NCBI GenBank assembly: GCA_942159475.1
Contig: OW804098.1
Coordinates: forward strand, 78,299,178-78,363,177
DNA length: 64,000 nucleotides
Reading direction: 5' to 3'
Origin: Sthenelais limicola
Taxonomy: Eukaryota; Annelida; Polychaeta; Phyllodocida; Sigalionidae
This document shows positions 30,101 to 42,540 of this stretch, piece by piece; positions within the stretch are counted from its first letter, which is position 1; every line of letters begins with the position of its first letter. The notes under the pieces are model-generated. The model did not search any database. It had not been told where the DNA came from and saw only the letters and a program-made list of their open reading frames with translations. Made by a program: the position numbers and the translations under genes.

Positions 30101-33100
30101 CACTTTCAAATAGACAAAACTTTTTTTTTTTTTTCATTTTTCACCAATTTATGACCATGTTCTAACTGCATATATGCATCATGAAAGTGAATCGTCTGAT
30201 GACCAGCTTCATACAATGTTTTCTCAGTGCAGCAATAACTTTGTACCATGTTTATCCTATAATTAGAGGTTCGCACAGACACATACAAAGAGACATGCAG
30301 GTTTGGGTTTGTTTGGAGTTCATGACATGGTATCAAGTTATGTCTGTGCCTGTGTCATATCGAAAAGTGACCCACCCCATCAAAACATGACCCACCCATG
30401 TATGCAGACATATAATAACATAACTTTAATACCATATTTAGCATTCTTTTGTCAGGAATACTGTACTTTACATATTAACAGTAGCGCCATACCAAGAGCG
30501 GCGGAAAACGGCTGAACTATGAGCTAGGCGGGCAAGTCACAGAAGCCTTATGTATTAACCATAGGCTTCTAACTTTCTGCTTTTTCTCTCAGAATTTGAG
30601 TTATTGTATGATACTGTAAGCTATCCAATATTATCAAATGACATGTTAAGATTGGTTATGCTTAACAAGAGGACATTTTATCCGCTAGATTTTAGCATAT
30701 AGCAACTTTCGTAACAGTGTATCAACAAAAACAAGCAAGCATAGGTGTACGAGCTGCTTGGGGTCAGCGGCCGTGTGCTCCTAGGCACACACACACCCCT
30801 GCACGTCCAGCGGTAGCCCGGGTGCGGTTCGGCCCGCATAGCTAGGTGAGTCAACTGGACTGCGCATGCGCAGAATGACAGAAGTTCATCCCGCAGTTAC
30901 TGGTACGCACTGGAGACAGAATTCGTAAAGGGGGCTATTATGGAAGCAAATATATCAGGGACCTATATGTTATTCAAATCTGATATTAGTTATTATTCTC
31001 GTTTTTTATGTACGTCATATTTTTGTCAATTCTGATTCTATAAACCTACTAATGGTATGTATCTATTCCTAGGGACATGCTCCTTATTCCTAGATACATT
31101 TTAAGACTATATGAATATTATTTCTACTGATTTTCCAAATCATTCTTAATACACTATTGTAATCTATACTTGACAAGGCTGTTATAATCCACCATTGGGC
31201 GAAAGTTGTATGGTTATATAACTATTTTATAAACTAAACAAAATATGACGCTTAGACTTTGATATTTTGTCTTCACATGTCAATAGAACCCTTGTCGACT
31301 TTTCATGGGAATTGCCCATCTATGAGATGTGCACGTCAAACTTGGAAGTGAACACATTCAATGAGATTCAGTGATATCATAGAAGTAGGGGGTCAATTTT
31401 CGATGGTGTACATAAAATATGATACCATATAATTATATACTTCATGTATGACACAATATCGTTGCAAGGGGGGTCAATTTTCGATGGTATAATAATACTA
31501 TATGATACACCTACATTTCACACGTTTTTAAGCTGTCATTATCTAGACGAACTTTAATATATCCACACTCGCACATATACTTGGCCCCACACCCGCACAC
31601 ACATCTAAATATAATATCAGACATGGCAATATATTATTTGAAAAAATTAGGTTTAAAAAAACCGGGGGGCCAATTTGTTATGGGGTGGGTCACCTTTCGA
31701 TTGCCAAAAATCGACCCATGGGTCACTTTTCGATGGGGGTCACTTTTCGTCATGACACCTGCTATGTCTGCTGACCACCAGTCCTTCTTTTATGTAATAT
31801 ACATGAATGGTAGGCGTAATGACACTGCTACGCTATTAGAACAATTATGCTTAGACCTGTTAGGGTGACTAAGAAAATAAAGTTTAATCGTGTAAACTAT
31901 GAGTTTAATCTTTAAGGGACCCGATGGTCCTTAACCCATTCAGGACATCGCTGCCAACGTTGCGTTTTGCTTGACGACCAAGCACGGGAAAAGAACATTC
32001 ATTTGATGACGTCTGTGTGAAATATACACGTCACATGAGGACGACGCTCCACCGCGTCCACTTTTCTCCAGATGACGCACATTCTAATAACGTCATGTAA
32101 TTTAAGGACGGCCTGATACGTTGCCACCATTGAATAACGTTGTTATTATGATGCTTTTTGGCAATACGCGTCCTTTCCCACGGAGTGCTTTATCGCATTA
32201 CGCGTCCTGTGCGTGGGAATGCTTTTACGCATTACGCGTCCTATGCATGGGAGTGCTTTAAGGCAATACGCGGCCAAACGCGTGGGAGTGCGTTAAGGCA
32301 ATACGCGGCCACACGCGTGGGAATGCTTTAAAGCAATACGCGGCCTGAATGGGTTAAAATCAGCAAAACGTCCTAAAACAGCATATCATTTTCCTCAAAA
32401 TTTTTTCAGGGGGAGGGGGGGCATGCCCCCAGACCCCCTAGATGATGTGTAGCCACCGCTACCCTGTCAAATATTTCTAGTGAGAACCCTGCGTTTGGCA
32501 TGATACTGGGCTTCACTGTCAAGAATGCCATATTTGCTCTGAGCTGGTATAGTTTACCATCTCTTAAATTGACACCGTCAAATCATGTATATATCGGAAT
32601 TGTGTCCATTTTTTATGGTAAATAATAGCGCAGATATGCGGGCAAGTGACTTTTTAAGACGGGCAAGTGACTTTTCTTTGTTCACTTGCCCTGGGCAAGT
32701 GAGTTTTTGGGCAACTCCCACACCACTGCCATGGCAACAAAATTAAAAAATAAAGATATTTTGTTGAAAAATAAATATTTGGAATCTCCATACGTGCTTG
32801 TTTACTATGATACCCCAACCTGTACAGTATATTTTATATAAGTTATATTCCCTGCAAATAACAATGCTAAATATTCTCAATGTTGGCAATATTGGCATGA
32901 GCCAGGTGCTTTTTCCCATAGAGACCAATGCTATTTTGTGGAAAATGTCACAAAAACGTCAAAATCTCAAAAAGCACACAGTCCCTAGGTGGGGACTTTT
33001 CAGGGAATGATCCCCCATGTGTCCGGCATCATATATCCAAAAATCAGCTTTACATTATTTTATTCCGGGTTTGGCTTAAAATCTACCTAAAATGCCTGTA

Positions 33101-36100
33101 CTATAGTGATTTTAATCAACTATAAATAAGAATATGCTTACTTACCGTGCGACCGCAGACATTCATCCACAAAATTTCTCACCTTAAACAAGTAATTATA
33201 ACATTAATCCTTCATAAGGACCTTCCAGTTTGGCCAAGTAGAAGGGTCAAGACTGTCTAATACAGTGAAATAGAGGAAAGAAAAATAGGAGTTAATGTAT
33301 ATTCGCTCTATGATCTCTTTATTTTTTCATAGAAGACCACATTTTTAGGGTTGCTAAACTTAGTTGGGTTTTACATCAACTTCAGACTTACCCGAGGAAA
33401 ATGACATATGATATTTTCAGTGACTGAATCAGCAATTTCAATGACAAGATACCTATAAAAATACAGGAATAAATTGAGTTGACAAATTTATAGTACGGTA
33501 TATATATTATGGTGAGTATGCGTTGATAATTAAGGACAGTAGGAGTATGACATCCAGAGATGAGAGCAGATGGGTAGATGTGCACATGCATGGCTCAACA
33601 TGGATATACAATAACAAATGAAGGCTTAGGAGTCCAGTTCTGAAGTGATTTTATTTAACTCAAGGCTGTACATGCCCTAACCCATGCTGGGGGGCTGTGC
33701 TCTAACCTGTTACACAATTTTACATCATCGCATAGCCCTTCAACCAACACACTAGACATAACAATATTTTCTTTGTTCTCATTAAACCTGATGGGAATAA
33801 GTGAAAAGTAAACGTCCACAGTTTGCTAAATGGCTGGTCATAGTGATGGTCACCTTTGAATGAAATGTAAGAGTCAACGCTATCAATTGGCTCTGAATGG
33901 ATCCCTGGACCAAGATGGCGTCTTTTGTTTGTTTTAATATTTTTATTCAAGTACATTATTCTCAGCACAGCTGACTTAATAATAATTTTTTAAGAAAAAT
34001 TATTGTAAGTGCATCCTCTTGAGAGGTGCAATAAAAATGTAGTTGTCTAAAAAATAGCTCTAACATTACCTCCACACTGTAGGCCTATGCCTATGGATTT
34101 TTTGACATGCTTCGTGGAGATCCGAAGGCCCTTGTTTAAGTTGTTAATTTCATAGTTCTATGTAGGCAAACTATGAAATTAACAAGAAAGGAATGAGAGG
34201 GAGCAGTGTTGGAAGTAACCAACACCAGCGTCAGCTACGATCTCTTAGCAATAGGTGGAGTATTTATACAGTAGTGGAGGGCATTATTTTTTAACCTCGT
34301 CAGTCATCAATTAAAAAAAGTTAGTCATCAATTCGAAAAAGTCAGTCGTCAATTCGGAAAAGTGTCATCAATTCGGAAAAGTCAGTCATCAATTCGGAAA
34401 AGTCAAGATCAAAGAAAACTTTGAATGGAATCTGTGAGCCAAATAGAAGGAAAGTTGTGTCATTTGAATTTTTCTCACTTTTGTATGTATTCGTCACTCA
34501 TCTCTATAAGATCCCTCTCTCCCTCTTTCTTTCAATATTGAAAAATCTAAATTTTAAATACCTGCATAAGTATTCTCTCATTTTTTACTTTTTATGTCAG
34601 AATATCAAGGTAATCCAAGATAGCTTCTCTGAAGCGAGCCTTGTTAATGCAAGGATAACTTATGTACTGGTCAAACCACAAATGCGTGCAACTACCCATC
34701 TTCTCTGCCATCTATGGTAAGGCAAACAAACTAGTGTTCCCTTATGAAACACTAATTAATAGTTACAGCACAACCTATGAATTTAATTCAACATCCCACA
34801 CTCAAAAAATTGATATTCCTTTGCTATCAAATGAAATTATGATAAGAAGTGATGGCAAATTTTCCATTCAAAAGGACACCATACCTGAATTTTTCAGGGA
34901 AGTTTGGACGGATCATATTGGCTTCAACTGCTTGTCTGATACAGACTATGTGAGTAATACCGCACCGTACCAGTACATCTAACTGCAAAACGAACCATAA
35001 GGTTTAGCAATGTTGGAAAGGAAAATACACCAACTGATTGATGCTAATGCATCAAAGAGATGAAACTATCCCCAGGATTTTAATCTAGACTTTTGCATGC
35101 AGCTATGGACAACTTTAATGTAAATATATCCAAAAGGAACTAACCTTGCTGCGTGTTGCAGCTGCATATGGTCCAAGGTATATATTGGGCAAAATTTCCT
35201 GTGGAGAACATTGTTTGATTGATTAATTGATCAGAATATCATGGAAAGGGCTGAGTCTATTTTAAATATGTAATAAATTATGATAAATAATATTTCAGCA
35301 TCATACCCGTTTAAAAATTGGACTTCGCAAATGACATGGGCTTCCGTCTACTAAAGATGGTACCTTCATTTTACAATACCTTCTAATTATGTCCTATAAA
35401 AACAATTAATTCCGTTTTGATAGTGATGATTGCCTTAATTCTTACATAGCACAAAGCAAGGGACAAAACCTACTACTTTGATCTCTGATGTTAAGTTTCT
35501 TAGTTTTTTTTAAATGCTAACCTGCATTTCTCTCCTCATTGTATAGGCCCATTCCTGTAATGATAAGAAACTATTTATCACAGTTTTGATGCATGACAAT
35601 GCAGATTTCTTTACAATAAATTGAGCCTTCATTAAATAAAAATAAGTTAACTGTAAGCAGTAATTTTTCAAGATCTCCAGATTTCAGGAGCCTAGCGGAA
35701 GTAATAATGGTACAGCTTTCACAAGTTTTTAGCAACAACACCCATAGGCATACAAGCACTTCAACTTAAAAAGTTTCATTTGTATCACTATTACTCATAT
35801 TGGTGCAAGCTCTACCACCTGCTCTAGCCTTGCCTTACTCTACCTCCTTATGGCCCCCTCACATTATCCGACATACAACAGTCGGGGGTCTAAAGACTGA
35901 AGTCTGAAGGCTCACACTAGCCGACAGAGTCGGGAGCACGGCGACTAGAAAAGAGTGTTTTTTTAAGTTGTAGCCGTTACAACAATGGTTGTAACGGCTA
36001 GTGCAGCTTGTTCTTTTACTTTTTTCTGAGTCGTAAGCCCCCCGACTCGCTGAAATTGAGGCCTCCCAACGGGCGCTCACACTGTATGACCCGATTCAAA

Positions 36101-37635
36101 ATTTGAATCTGGTGTTTTGTCGGCTAGAACTGCTCCCGACGGCTCCTCCCGACGGAAAAATCTGTCTTAGACCCCCCCGACTCGTTGTTTGTCGTATAGT
36201 GTGAGGGGGCCATTACACTAGTGTATATACTACCTCATGTGCACTGTCCCATACGATTTTCCTGCTGTATGTACCGCATATACTATATACAGGATAACCA
36301 ACGAGTTAGTTATCTGATTTATTATATATGCTTTATATAAGATGTTTATTTGTATAACAATGTATATTTTGTAGAAATATTACCATTATAAGATGCTTGA
36401 TCATGTTTTTTTGTGTGAATAGACCTATATAGGCCTATTACAATGAACCGCGCTCTTCTACCATCGCTGCGAGGCAAACCAAGTTGAGAAAAATAGCTCA
36501 CAGTTCCGAACCAATTTTAGACACTTTCACAGCTTTAAATCTTTTAAAAGTAAAGTTATGGTTTGACAAAGGGTAGGCCTCGATAGTGATAAAAGGTTTT
36601 TAGTTTATTAATTCATTTGATAGATATATTACACCTCTAACTTCGTTGAAAGTTACGACGCTCTGAAAACCAGGTCATTTTGTTGTCAGTGGGCCACTGA
36701 GGGAAAATCACTCCCGTTTTCGAATCAATTTTCATCCTTTTCACAGCTTTAGATAGTTTTAAAACCACAGTAATGCTTTAAAAGGGGATTATACCTTAAT
36801 AAAGATGAAAGTATTTTACTTTATTTCCTTCTTTTGATCTTTATTTCACCGTTCTGCCTACGTTCACAGCTGATCAGTGATCAGTGATTCCCCTCAGTTG
36901 GGCCTACGCTGTCAGAGGCGCCTTCGGTAGGCCACTCAGAGCGTGGAGTTGTATACGACACAACACAGAGCGTGGAGTTGTATACGTGCACAACGTATAC
37001 AACTCTACAATACGTTGTTTCAACACCAATGCGTATATAATAAGATAATTTATAGCCTATGAATTACAAGACAAGTGCTTTATTTTCTATCTAATTGTGG
37101 AAATAAATTTCCTTTTCTGTCATTCTTTAGAAATTTAGTAATATTCCATTTTTTTACTCAAATTTAGATATCTGCAGGCATGCTGCTCTTTTTCAATAAT
37201 TTTTTAAGTTGTATTTATGATTTAAATACAGGGAAAGTTTCTACTTTATTTAAATTAGACGGTTACGTCACTATTGAAAGTTAGTCAGTTGGAGGAAAAT
37301 ATTCCATTTTAAGGTCCAACTGAAGCTTAGCCTAATCTTGAATTAGTAAACTAAAAGCAGTCCCTAACGTTATAAGGGATCTAATCTATAGCATGTGGGG
37401 GCGCTTGCGACTGGACTTGCGTCGTTGATCTTAACCTATGTAATTACCCTCTGAAATGAAAATGAGACACGGGACGGATACGTTGTTACTGTCTGTAGAC
37501 CCACGAGCCGAAAAGTCAGAGCTCAGGCCTCAGCTGAGACTGAGGCAATACATATAAATGGGAAGTTATAAAGTGTAACTTTACCGTACGATTGCAATTT
37601 ATCGCCGGAACTTCGGGGAAATGAAGACAATCCAT
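24200..37635 (-). CDS. STYX: STYX pseudophosphatase homologue, 11 coding exons
   Basis: Coding exons (minus, 5' to 3'): 37635-37585, 35554-35522, 35198-35145, 34982-34885, 33452-33392, 33182-33146, 26502-26463, 26329-26279, 26130-26058, 25464-25401, 24264-24200. Every junction has AG acceptor/GT donor and compatible phase; the total is 627 nt, 208 aa plus stop (human STYX is 223). STYX is a dual-specificity phosphatase-like protein that binds phosphoproteins without hydrolysing them. The signature loop reads VHGNAGISRS with Gly118 where active enzymes have Cys, the STYX hallmark. Flanking blocks EILPNIYLGPY, GITHIVCIRQ, ADSVTENII and YVQERRFCLCPNEGF are typical of the family. Exon 1 is the least certain (short, MDCLHFPEVP start). 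It is head to head with the C6orf120-like gene. Exons 6 and 7 are 6.6 kb apart, over repeat-filled intron. Confidence 0.92.
27507..28060. repeat. Direct repeat pair in a STYX intron
   Basis: About 120 bp at 27507-27630 recurs at 27942-28060 (shared ATTCCTTTGGTGGAAATATC and TAGTTTATGAACATATTAA). The block between (27797-27862) recurs at 28511-28596 (shared CTGACATAGGCTTGGAAATC). This suggests a dispersed repeat, duplicated locally. Confidence 0.65.
29400..29460. repeat. GGGGA-rich low-complexity tract
   Basis: About 60 bp of AGGGGG/GAGGG purine repeat in a STYX intron. Confidence 0.9.
29997..32738. mobile_element. Possible hAT-like non-autonomous DNA element (inverted ends ~2.7 kb apart)
   Basis: The left end reads GTTGCCATGCAGTGCTGTGG, then GAGTTG. 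The complement of the right end reads GTTGCCATGGCAGTGGTGTG, then GGAGTTG. CAGTG(C/G)TGTG is a hAT-type terminus. Subterminal GGGCAAGTGAC words recur near both ends. No 8-bp duplication was found, because the flanking bases are themselves inverted. The piggyBac-like element at 31935-32353 lies inside, so it would be nested. No transposase ORF was seen. Confidence 0.45.
31935..32353. mobile_element. Miniature inverted-repeat element, piggyBac-like, TTAA flanks (copy 2)
   Basis: Perfect 10-bp terminal inverted repeats CCCATTCAGG/CCTGAATGGG are flanked on both sides by TTAA (31931-31934 and 32354-32357), the piggyBac target duplication. The right half (about 32150-32350) is a tandem array of about 46-bp units carrying GCAATACGCG(T/G)CC and GTGGGA(A/G)TGC. 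No ORF was found. It shares ends with 12477-12976. Confidence 0.75.
34301..34406. repeat. ~21-bp tandem repeat AGTCATCAATTCGGAAAAGTC
   Basis: Five consecutive imperfect copies in a STYX intron. One copy has lost four bases. Confidence 0.85.
35851..36212. mobile_element. Harbinger-like miniature element with ~38-bp terminal inverted repeats and TTA duplication
   Basis: The left end TGGCCCCCTCACATTATCCG matches the complement of the right end (TGGCCCCCTCACACTATACG). Pairing extends into ACAACxxGTCGGGGG. The element is flanked by TTA (35848-35850 and 36213-36215), a 3-bp duplication of PIF/Harbinger type. Its centre is a 13-bp perfect palindrome arm pair (35971-35983 / 35988-36000). No ORF is present. 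It sits in STYX intron 1. Confidence 0.75.
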
Positions 37636-37950
37636 TTTGACAACAGGCTTAGATGTGTAAGCCCATGTCAACGATAAAAACGTCGCATATATAGAAAATT
37701 ATATTTTGAGGTGAACATGCAGAGAGAGTCAAGCCTTGTGTTCACCATTCACACACTCTGCACTTCCGGAAATAAGTACCGCATAAAATAGGGAAGAAAA
37801 ATACACCGAAAAAATAGAAGCTATTATTTTGGTCAAGAATAATTTTAAGTATTTTACTGATGTAATGTTAATTCATTTCTATTTTTCTCAATAGGCACAC
37901 TCCCTACATTTTTTCTGCGGATTCAATACGACCGGATGTCAACAAGCGAA
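37636..37950. promoter_or_regulatory. Probable bidirectional promoter between STYX and the C6orf120-like gene
   Basis: The two genes diverge from here. A CTTCCGGAAAT-like ETS core lies near 37760-37772, a motif common in animal bidirectional promoters. No clear TATA box sits at a consistent place for both genes. Transcription start sites are inferred only. Confidence 0.45.
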
Positions 37951-40461
37951 GCGGTGGAAGTTTCCTCCGTTGTCACTCAGCAATCTTAATTATTTCCTTT
38001 CGGAATTTCGTGGTGAGTTCATAATATGTTTTCCTTTGCATACCGACATGGTGAAAATATGTTTGTCTTATTTTCTTCAAAGTATTATTTATCAGTATTT
38101 CTCGCCTATTTGGGTATAATGTCGGAGTGGTGGGTTGGCTTCGTCAAGTGACAGACATGATCATTCAGATGATGAACCTTGGGCCTTGGTACTTTGGCTA
38201 GGTGGGGCTATAGGCTAGAGTAGAGGCTAGATGATGAGATCGTACTATTGGATTGCCGGATGAAACTCTCATTGAGAGAATTGAATTTTCCTCTTGATCC
38301 AACTAATTTTTCTCCTGAATTTCACCATATCTTATCAGTTTGAGTTGCTCAAGTCAAGGGGTCATGTAACAATAAATTTTTAAAAGACAAGTTAGACTCC
38401 GTAGGCTACTAATTACACTCCCACTGGCACTCTATGATATTTCATCGACCACATGCCGCTGGAAAGGAAATCCGCTCTCAAACCACGTTCTTACTAAATA
38501 TCAACATTTAGTTTTTGTAAATTTTACATAGTTATCACTGAAGACAGGTTTAATATGACTAAGTATTCACATTGACAATACACGGAATGGCCGACAATGG
38601 CAATATTGCCATTAAATATTGGAATACTTTCCTGTAAAGCCTATAATAGTATAATTATAGCTTTACGTGTGTGGGCCAACATTGGTAAGGTTTTGAAATC
38701 ACAAGACAATCAAATAGGGCAAAATGGTCCATAGGTAGGAATATTAAATTCTGGAGTTCCGTAGTTAGAATTTCTCTCCCAGTTATTCCTGTCGCGGAGC
38801 TAGGCACCCAGGCTAGAGTTCCGATGATATTATAATTTATATACAATCATACTTTATTTTGGTCTTAACGTGTACAATCTGCATGAAATGTTGTCCGTTA
38901 TTCAATTATTGCTCTTGTATGAACACGGTACATGCTGTTACAGATGTTCTATTGTTATGTTAACCCGTGTTTGTTATGCATGTGCATGCCATGAATATGA
39001 CTCCACTTGGATGTCGTCATGGCATTAAGCAACCATCACTCACTCCATGGATTCTATTGCTATATATACCTGTCTATTGTCAAATATTAAACTTAGCCTG
39101 ATCAAAATACGGCACTGTGTCAGACGGTGCAAGTACAAAGAGAAGAGCTTGGCTTTTGTTTATTTTGAATGTTAACCAAAGCTCTCCTCCCAAAAATAAA
39201 TTGAATATATAAGTTATTAGATTCAAGGAACTACCAACCATACCTAGAAATTACTGAGAGAAGTTTCAGATTTACATTTATTTTAAATGTGAACCCTCCT
39301 CTCGACATGGTATTTAGACACTTTGACTTATAATACGATGAACCCAACCATATCTATAGAACCATCAATCACAGAAGAGAAAGAGACAATAAACTTGGAC
39401 AGAAATCAAGCAGGCAATACAACCATATGAACCCAATAGAAACATGGACATCATTCAACCACCTAGACTAGTAGTGAATTTGTAATTATCATAAACTAAA
39501 TGCTCGGTAAATTGCTCTAGATTAATACAGCTATGGAGTAGATCCATTTATTACAACATGTTTTCTGAATATCCTCTATCGGAGTAGTTAATCCAAGATA
39601 TTTAGACCACGTTGAACAAGTGTTTTGAGGCGAGAATAGTGTTGCCCGACCAAAATAGACAGTGAAACATCACAACAACATACCATATAATCTATTTTAG
39701 ATAAAAGGTATTAGTTTGTACAGTATTCCCTGAATTCTTCAACCTCACTATATTACTCAATTTACTGGAAACATCGACCTGTAACGAAAAGTAAAATGAA
39801 AACGTTACGACAACAAAAACCTGTACGGTACGTCTACAGTTAATTAAAGGTAAATACATTTCTGTCTAACCAATATTAAAAGTTAGCAGGAATGTGTAAG
39901 TCTTTGATTGTTATTGTTTCATAAAAAAAGAAAAGAAAAACAATTAAAACTATCATATTAGGCTGAGGGACTGGATGCTAGTCTGCATGGCTATGACATG
40001 AGAAAGCTCATAGGAGTGAACTTTAAAAATGAAATAATAAATGACGAGTGAAGGAAACGGAACATATGTATGTGAAAGACGGTGGATGTTTCTTAATGTA
40101 TATAAACCAATCTTCCATGGTTGACGGACTGAAATGTAGAGATACAGATAATATTGTGGAAAAGGGGACCTTTGTAATAGTAAATTGTGCCCCAGAGTAT
40201 AAAATTGATGGAACTCCTGATATTTTAACAAGTTTTTGCGGGAAGCAAGAATACTAACGTTTGTATGGTGAGTTCAGGTGGAGCGTTGGTCGGTAGAGCT
40301 TTCAGACAGCTTTGTATGTTAGTTATATTTTTTTATCGCATGTTAATATGCAGTTTAAAGTAAATGCTCTTTCTTATCACTAGTGATATACATTCTCTGA
40401 AATCTGACTGACTAATTGTGTATTTTCATTTATTAAATCATTTTTTCCAACTTCGTTACAG
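37951..40461 (+). other. Probable non-coding exon 1 and intron 1 of the C6orf120-like gene
   Basis: A good donor (TTCGTG|GTGAGT, intron from 38013) and an acceptor (TTCGTTACAG, ending 40461) flank a 2.4 kb intron. No other gene was seen in the intron. The extent of exon 1 is not known. Confidence 0.5.
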
Positions 40462-40476
40462 ATACCTAGGGCAACC

Positions 40477-41013
40477 ATGCAAATCAGCCAGTCACTGATA
40501 ATAGGCTTCGTGACGTTATGGCAGGTTATGGACGTCACCATGGCGGAGTATCTCCTCAATACCTTCATAGGAAGTGTGGGCTCAGGGAATTCCACATTTT
40601 ACAAGCTTTCAAAAGATGGTACTGTGCGCTTAGCATTAGACAGTGATGGAGATGCAGACTTGTATGTCTCTGATAAGACGTTAAAACCGGATTACCGCAC
40701 CTATGAACTTCAATCTGTGACTTGCGGGACTGACGAGGTGGAAATACCTGTGAGTTTCCAACGGCCTGTTGGCGTAGCTGTATATGGTCATCCTTCCCAC
40801 GACGTTACTAATTTCCGCCTTCGTGTTTATGTGGACGGAGTACCCAGTCAACAAAGCAGTTATATAACGCCACCTCAGTCTTCATCTTCCTCATCTCACC
40901 ACCACACTCATTCACACAAAGGGGCCCTCCCGGCTGGCAAAGATGAAGAAGAATCAATACTATGGACTATCTTTGTTGGAATTCTTAAAATCATTTTTGA
41001 TATCCTCATGTGA
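40477..41013 (+). CDS. C6orf120: C6orf120 / UPF0669 family secreted protein
   Basis: This 178-aa single-exon CDS starts 15 nt after a splice acceptor at 40461, and the ATG has a good context (GCAACCATGC). A hydrophobic N-terminus (about 1-22) is a likely signal peptide, and N38 in GNST is a glycosylation sequon. Family signatures are DGDADLYVSDKTL at about 57-69, TYELQSVTCG at 75-84, FQRPVGVAVYGHPSH and the final EEESILWTIFVGILKIIFDI block. A Ser/His-rich, less conserved insert precedes this last block. The human relative is a secreted glycoprotein of poorly known function. The likely poly(A) signal is AATAAATAAA at 42511-42520, giving a ~1.5 kb 3' UTR. Confidence 0.9.
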   Translation: MQISQSLIIGFVTLWQVMDVTMAEYLLNTFIGSVGSGNSTFYKLSKDGTVRLALDSDGDADLYVSDKTLKPDYRTYELQSVTCGTDEVEIPVSFQRPVGVAVYGHPSHDVTNFRLRVYVDGVPSQQSSYITPPQSSSSSSHHHTHSHKGALPAGKDEEESILWTIFVGILKIIFDILM

Positions 41014-42540
41014 GGTCATGAAATTTAGAAATGTATTGTTCATTTTAATTTCTGTTCATGTTTCTATTTGTCCCAGAATCCCGATTAACAACTATTCTGA
41101 TCCAATGAAGTGTATGTCTCTTAGATGGAATCAGTTCCAAGAGATATCAATATCCAAGGACGCCAGAACAAACAAAATTTCGTGACCCGCGAATCAATTA
41201 ATCCAACGAATTGGTGAACCTAATCACAACGTTCTCGTTTCACATCTGAGATAATTGTGGGAGATTGAGGTATTTGTTCTAGATCAAAAGTATTATTTTC
41301 TACAATTTCATTGGAACAACGTTAAATTTGAATGCAAGCATTTGCTTCTTATGATTGTGCTGGTGACATGGACAATGTGCATAAGACAGGCCTTTCGGTT
41401 ATCAGTTGTTGCCTCTACATATTGGCCAACATGTTACGGATGGAGTCTTTTTTTTTTATTTTGATGGCAGAACTTAACTTAACGATATGACCAATAACGC
41501 TTAACTGGCTCTGCGCAAAGGATAAAGAAATTAATTGGCGTTTCTCCACGGAGTAGATTATCTATTCTAAGCCTGCAACACTTTCACATTCAAAGATTCT
41601 AAACAAATTTGGATCCCTTAGGTACTTTCCAACCATGGGATGTAGATACAGCGCTAAATGATTACGAGAAAGTTTTATGATAACCAGAGTTTTGATATTA
41701 TGAATATTTTGTTAATCAACACTGATACTTAGAACCATTGCTGGTCATTGGAAGATAATTCAGAGCTCCTGTCAAGTATTTTACCCCAGATGATGTTATG
41801 ATTGGAACTTTCTTTCAGCTTGTGACTTCGCATGACCAGTTTAATACTTAGTCATGAAGCTTCTCCACGCCATTGTGTATTATCAGCCTTTTCTTTAGAC
41901 TCATGCCTCCTAATGGGCCTCCTTAATGATTGCATCATAAGTGATACTTTCGCGGGCATATCGAAACAGATGAGGCTGAGGTGGGAATACGGAAATTATT
42001 GTAATGAAACTAATTAAAAGATGCTCGTTTGGAGCTCGCTCACGATTCTTATGACTAAATATATTGTGATTGATGGGTTTTGTTATGACGAAAGGATTAC
42101 TTTCTTGACTGATCAAACAAATGTAAGGCTCCCGATTAAAGTATGGTTTCCTACTGATCGGAACGCTGTGTGTGCATGTAAATCTGTAAGTGATGCTGCC
42201 TTATTTTCCTTTATATATTATCATTACTGGAAATGTTAGTTCGAACGTGACGATTGCTTAACTAAAGGGAATTTCTCCTATGGTTTGGTAGTTAGTCAGA
42301 TTTGATGAAATATAAATCTGTCCAGAGAAGAGTTCAAATTATAAGGTGATGTGAAAGAATGTTCGTACATAGCTTGTAGTTTTGTGATAACTGTATATCC
42401 ACACCAAGATGGGGGATGTTTGAAAGATGTTCTAATTAACATTTATATGAAAGGAGAGATTTGTATATGTTGTAAGATCGTTACCCGGTAAAGAAATTCC
42501 CTGTTCTGAAAATAAATAAACCCATTTATTTTAGCTTTGG
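41014..42540 (+). other. Probable 3' UTR of the C6orf120-like gene
   Basis: AT-rich, no supported ORF. It ends near the poly(A) signal at 42511-42520. The Aven homologue approaches from the opposite strand; a minus-strand AATAAA lies at 43209-43204. Confidence 0.55.

Noticed and set aside
34662..34982. 106-aa plus-strand frame
   Set aside because: Antisense to STYX exon 4 and its flanks.
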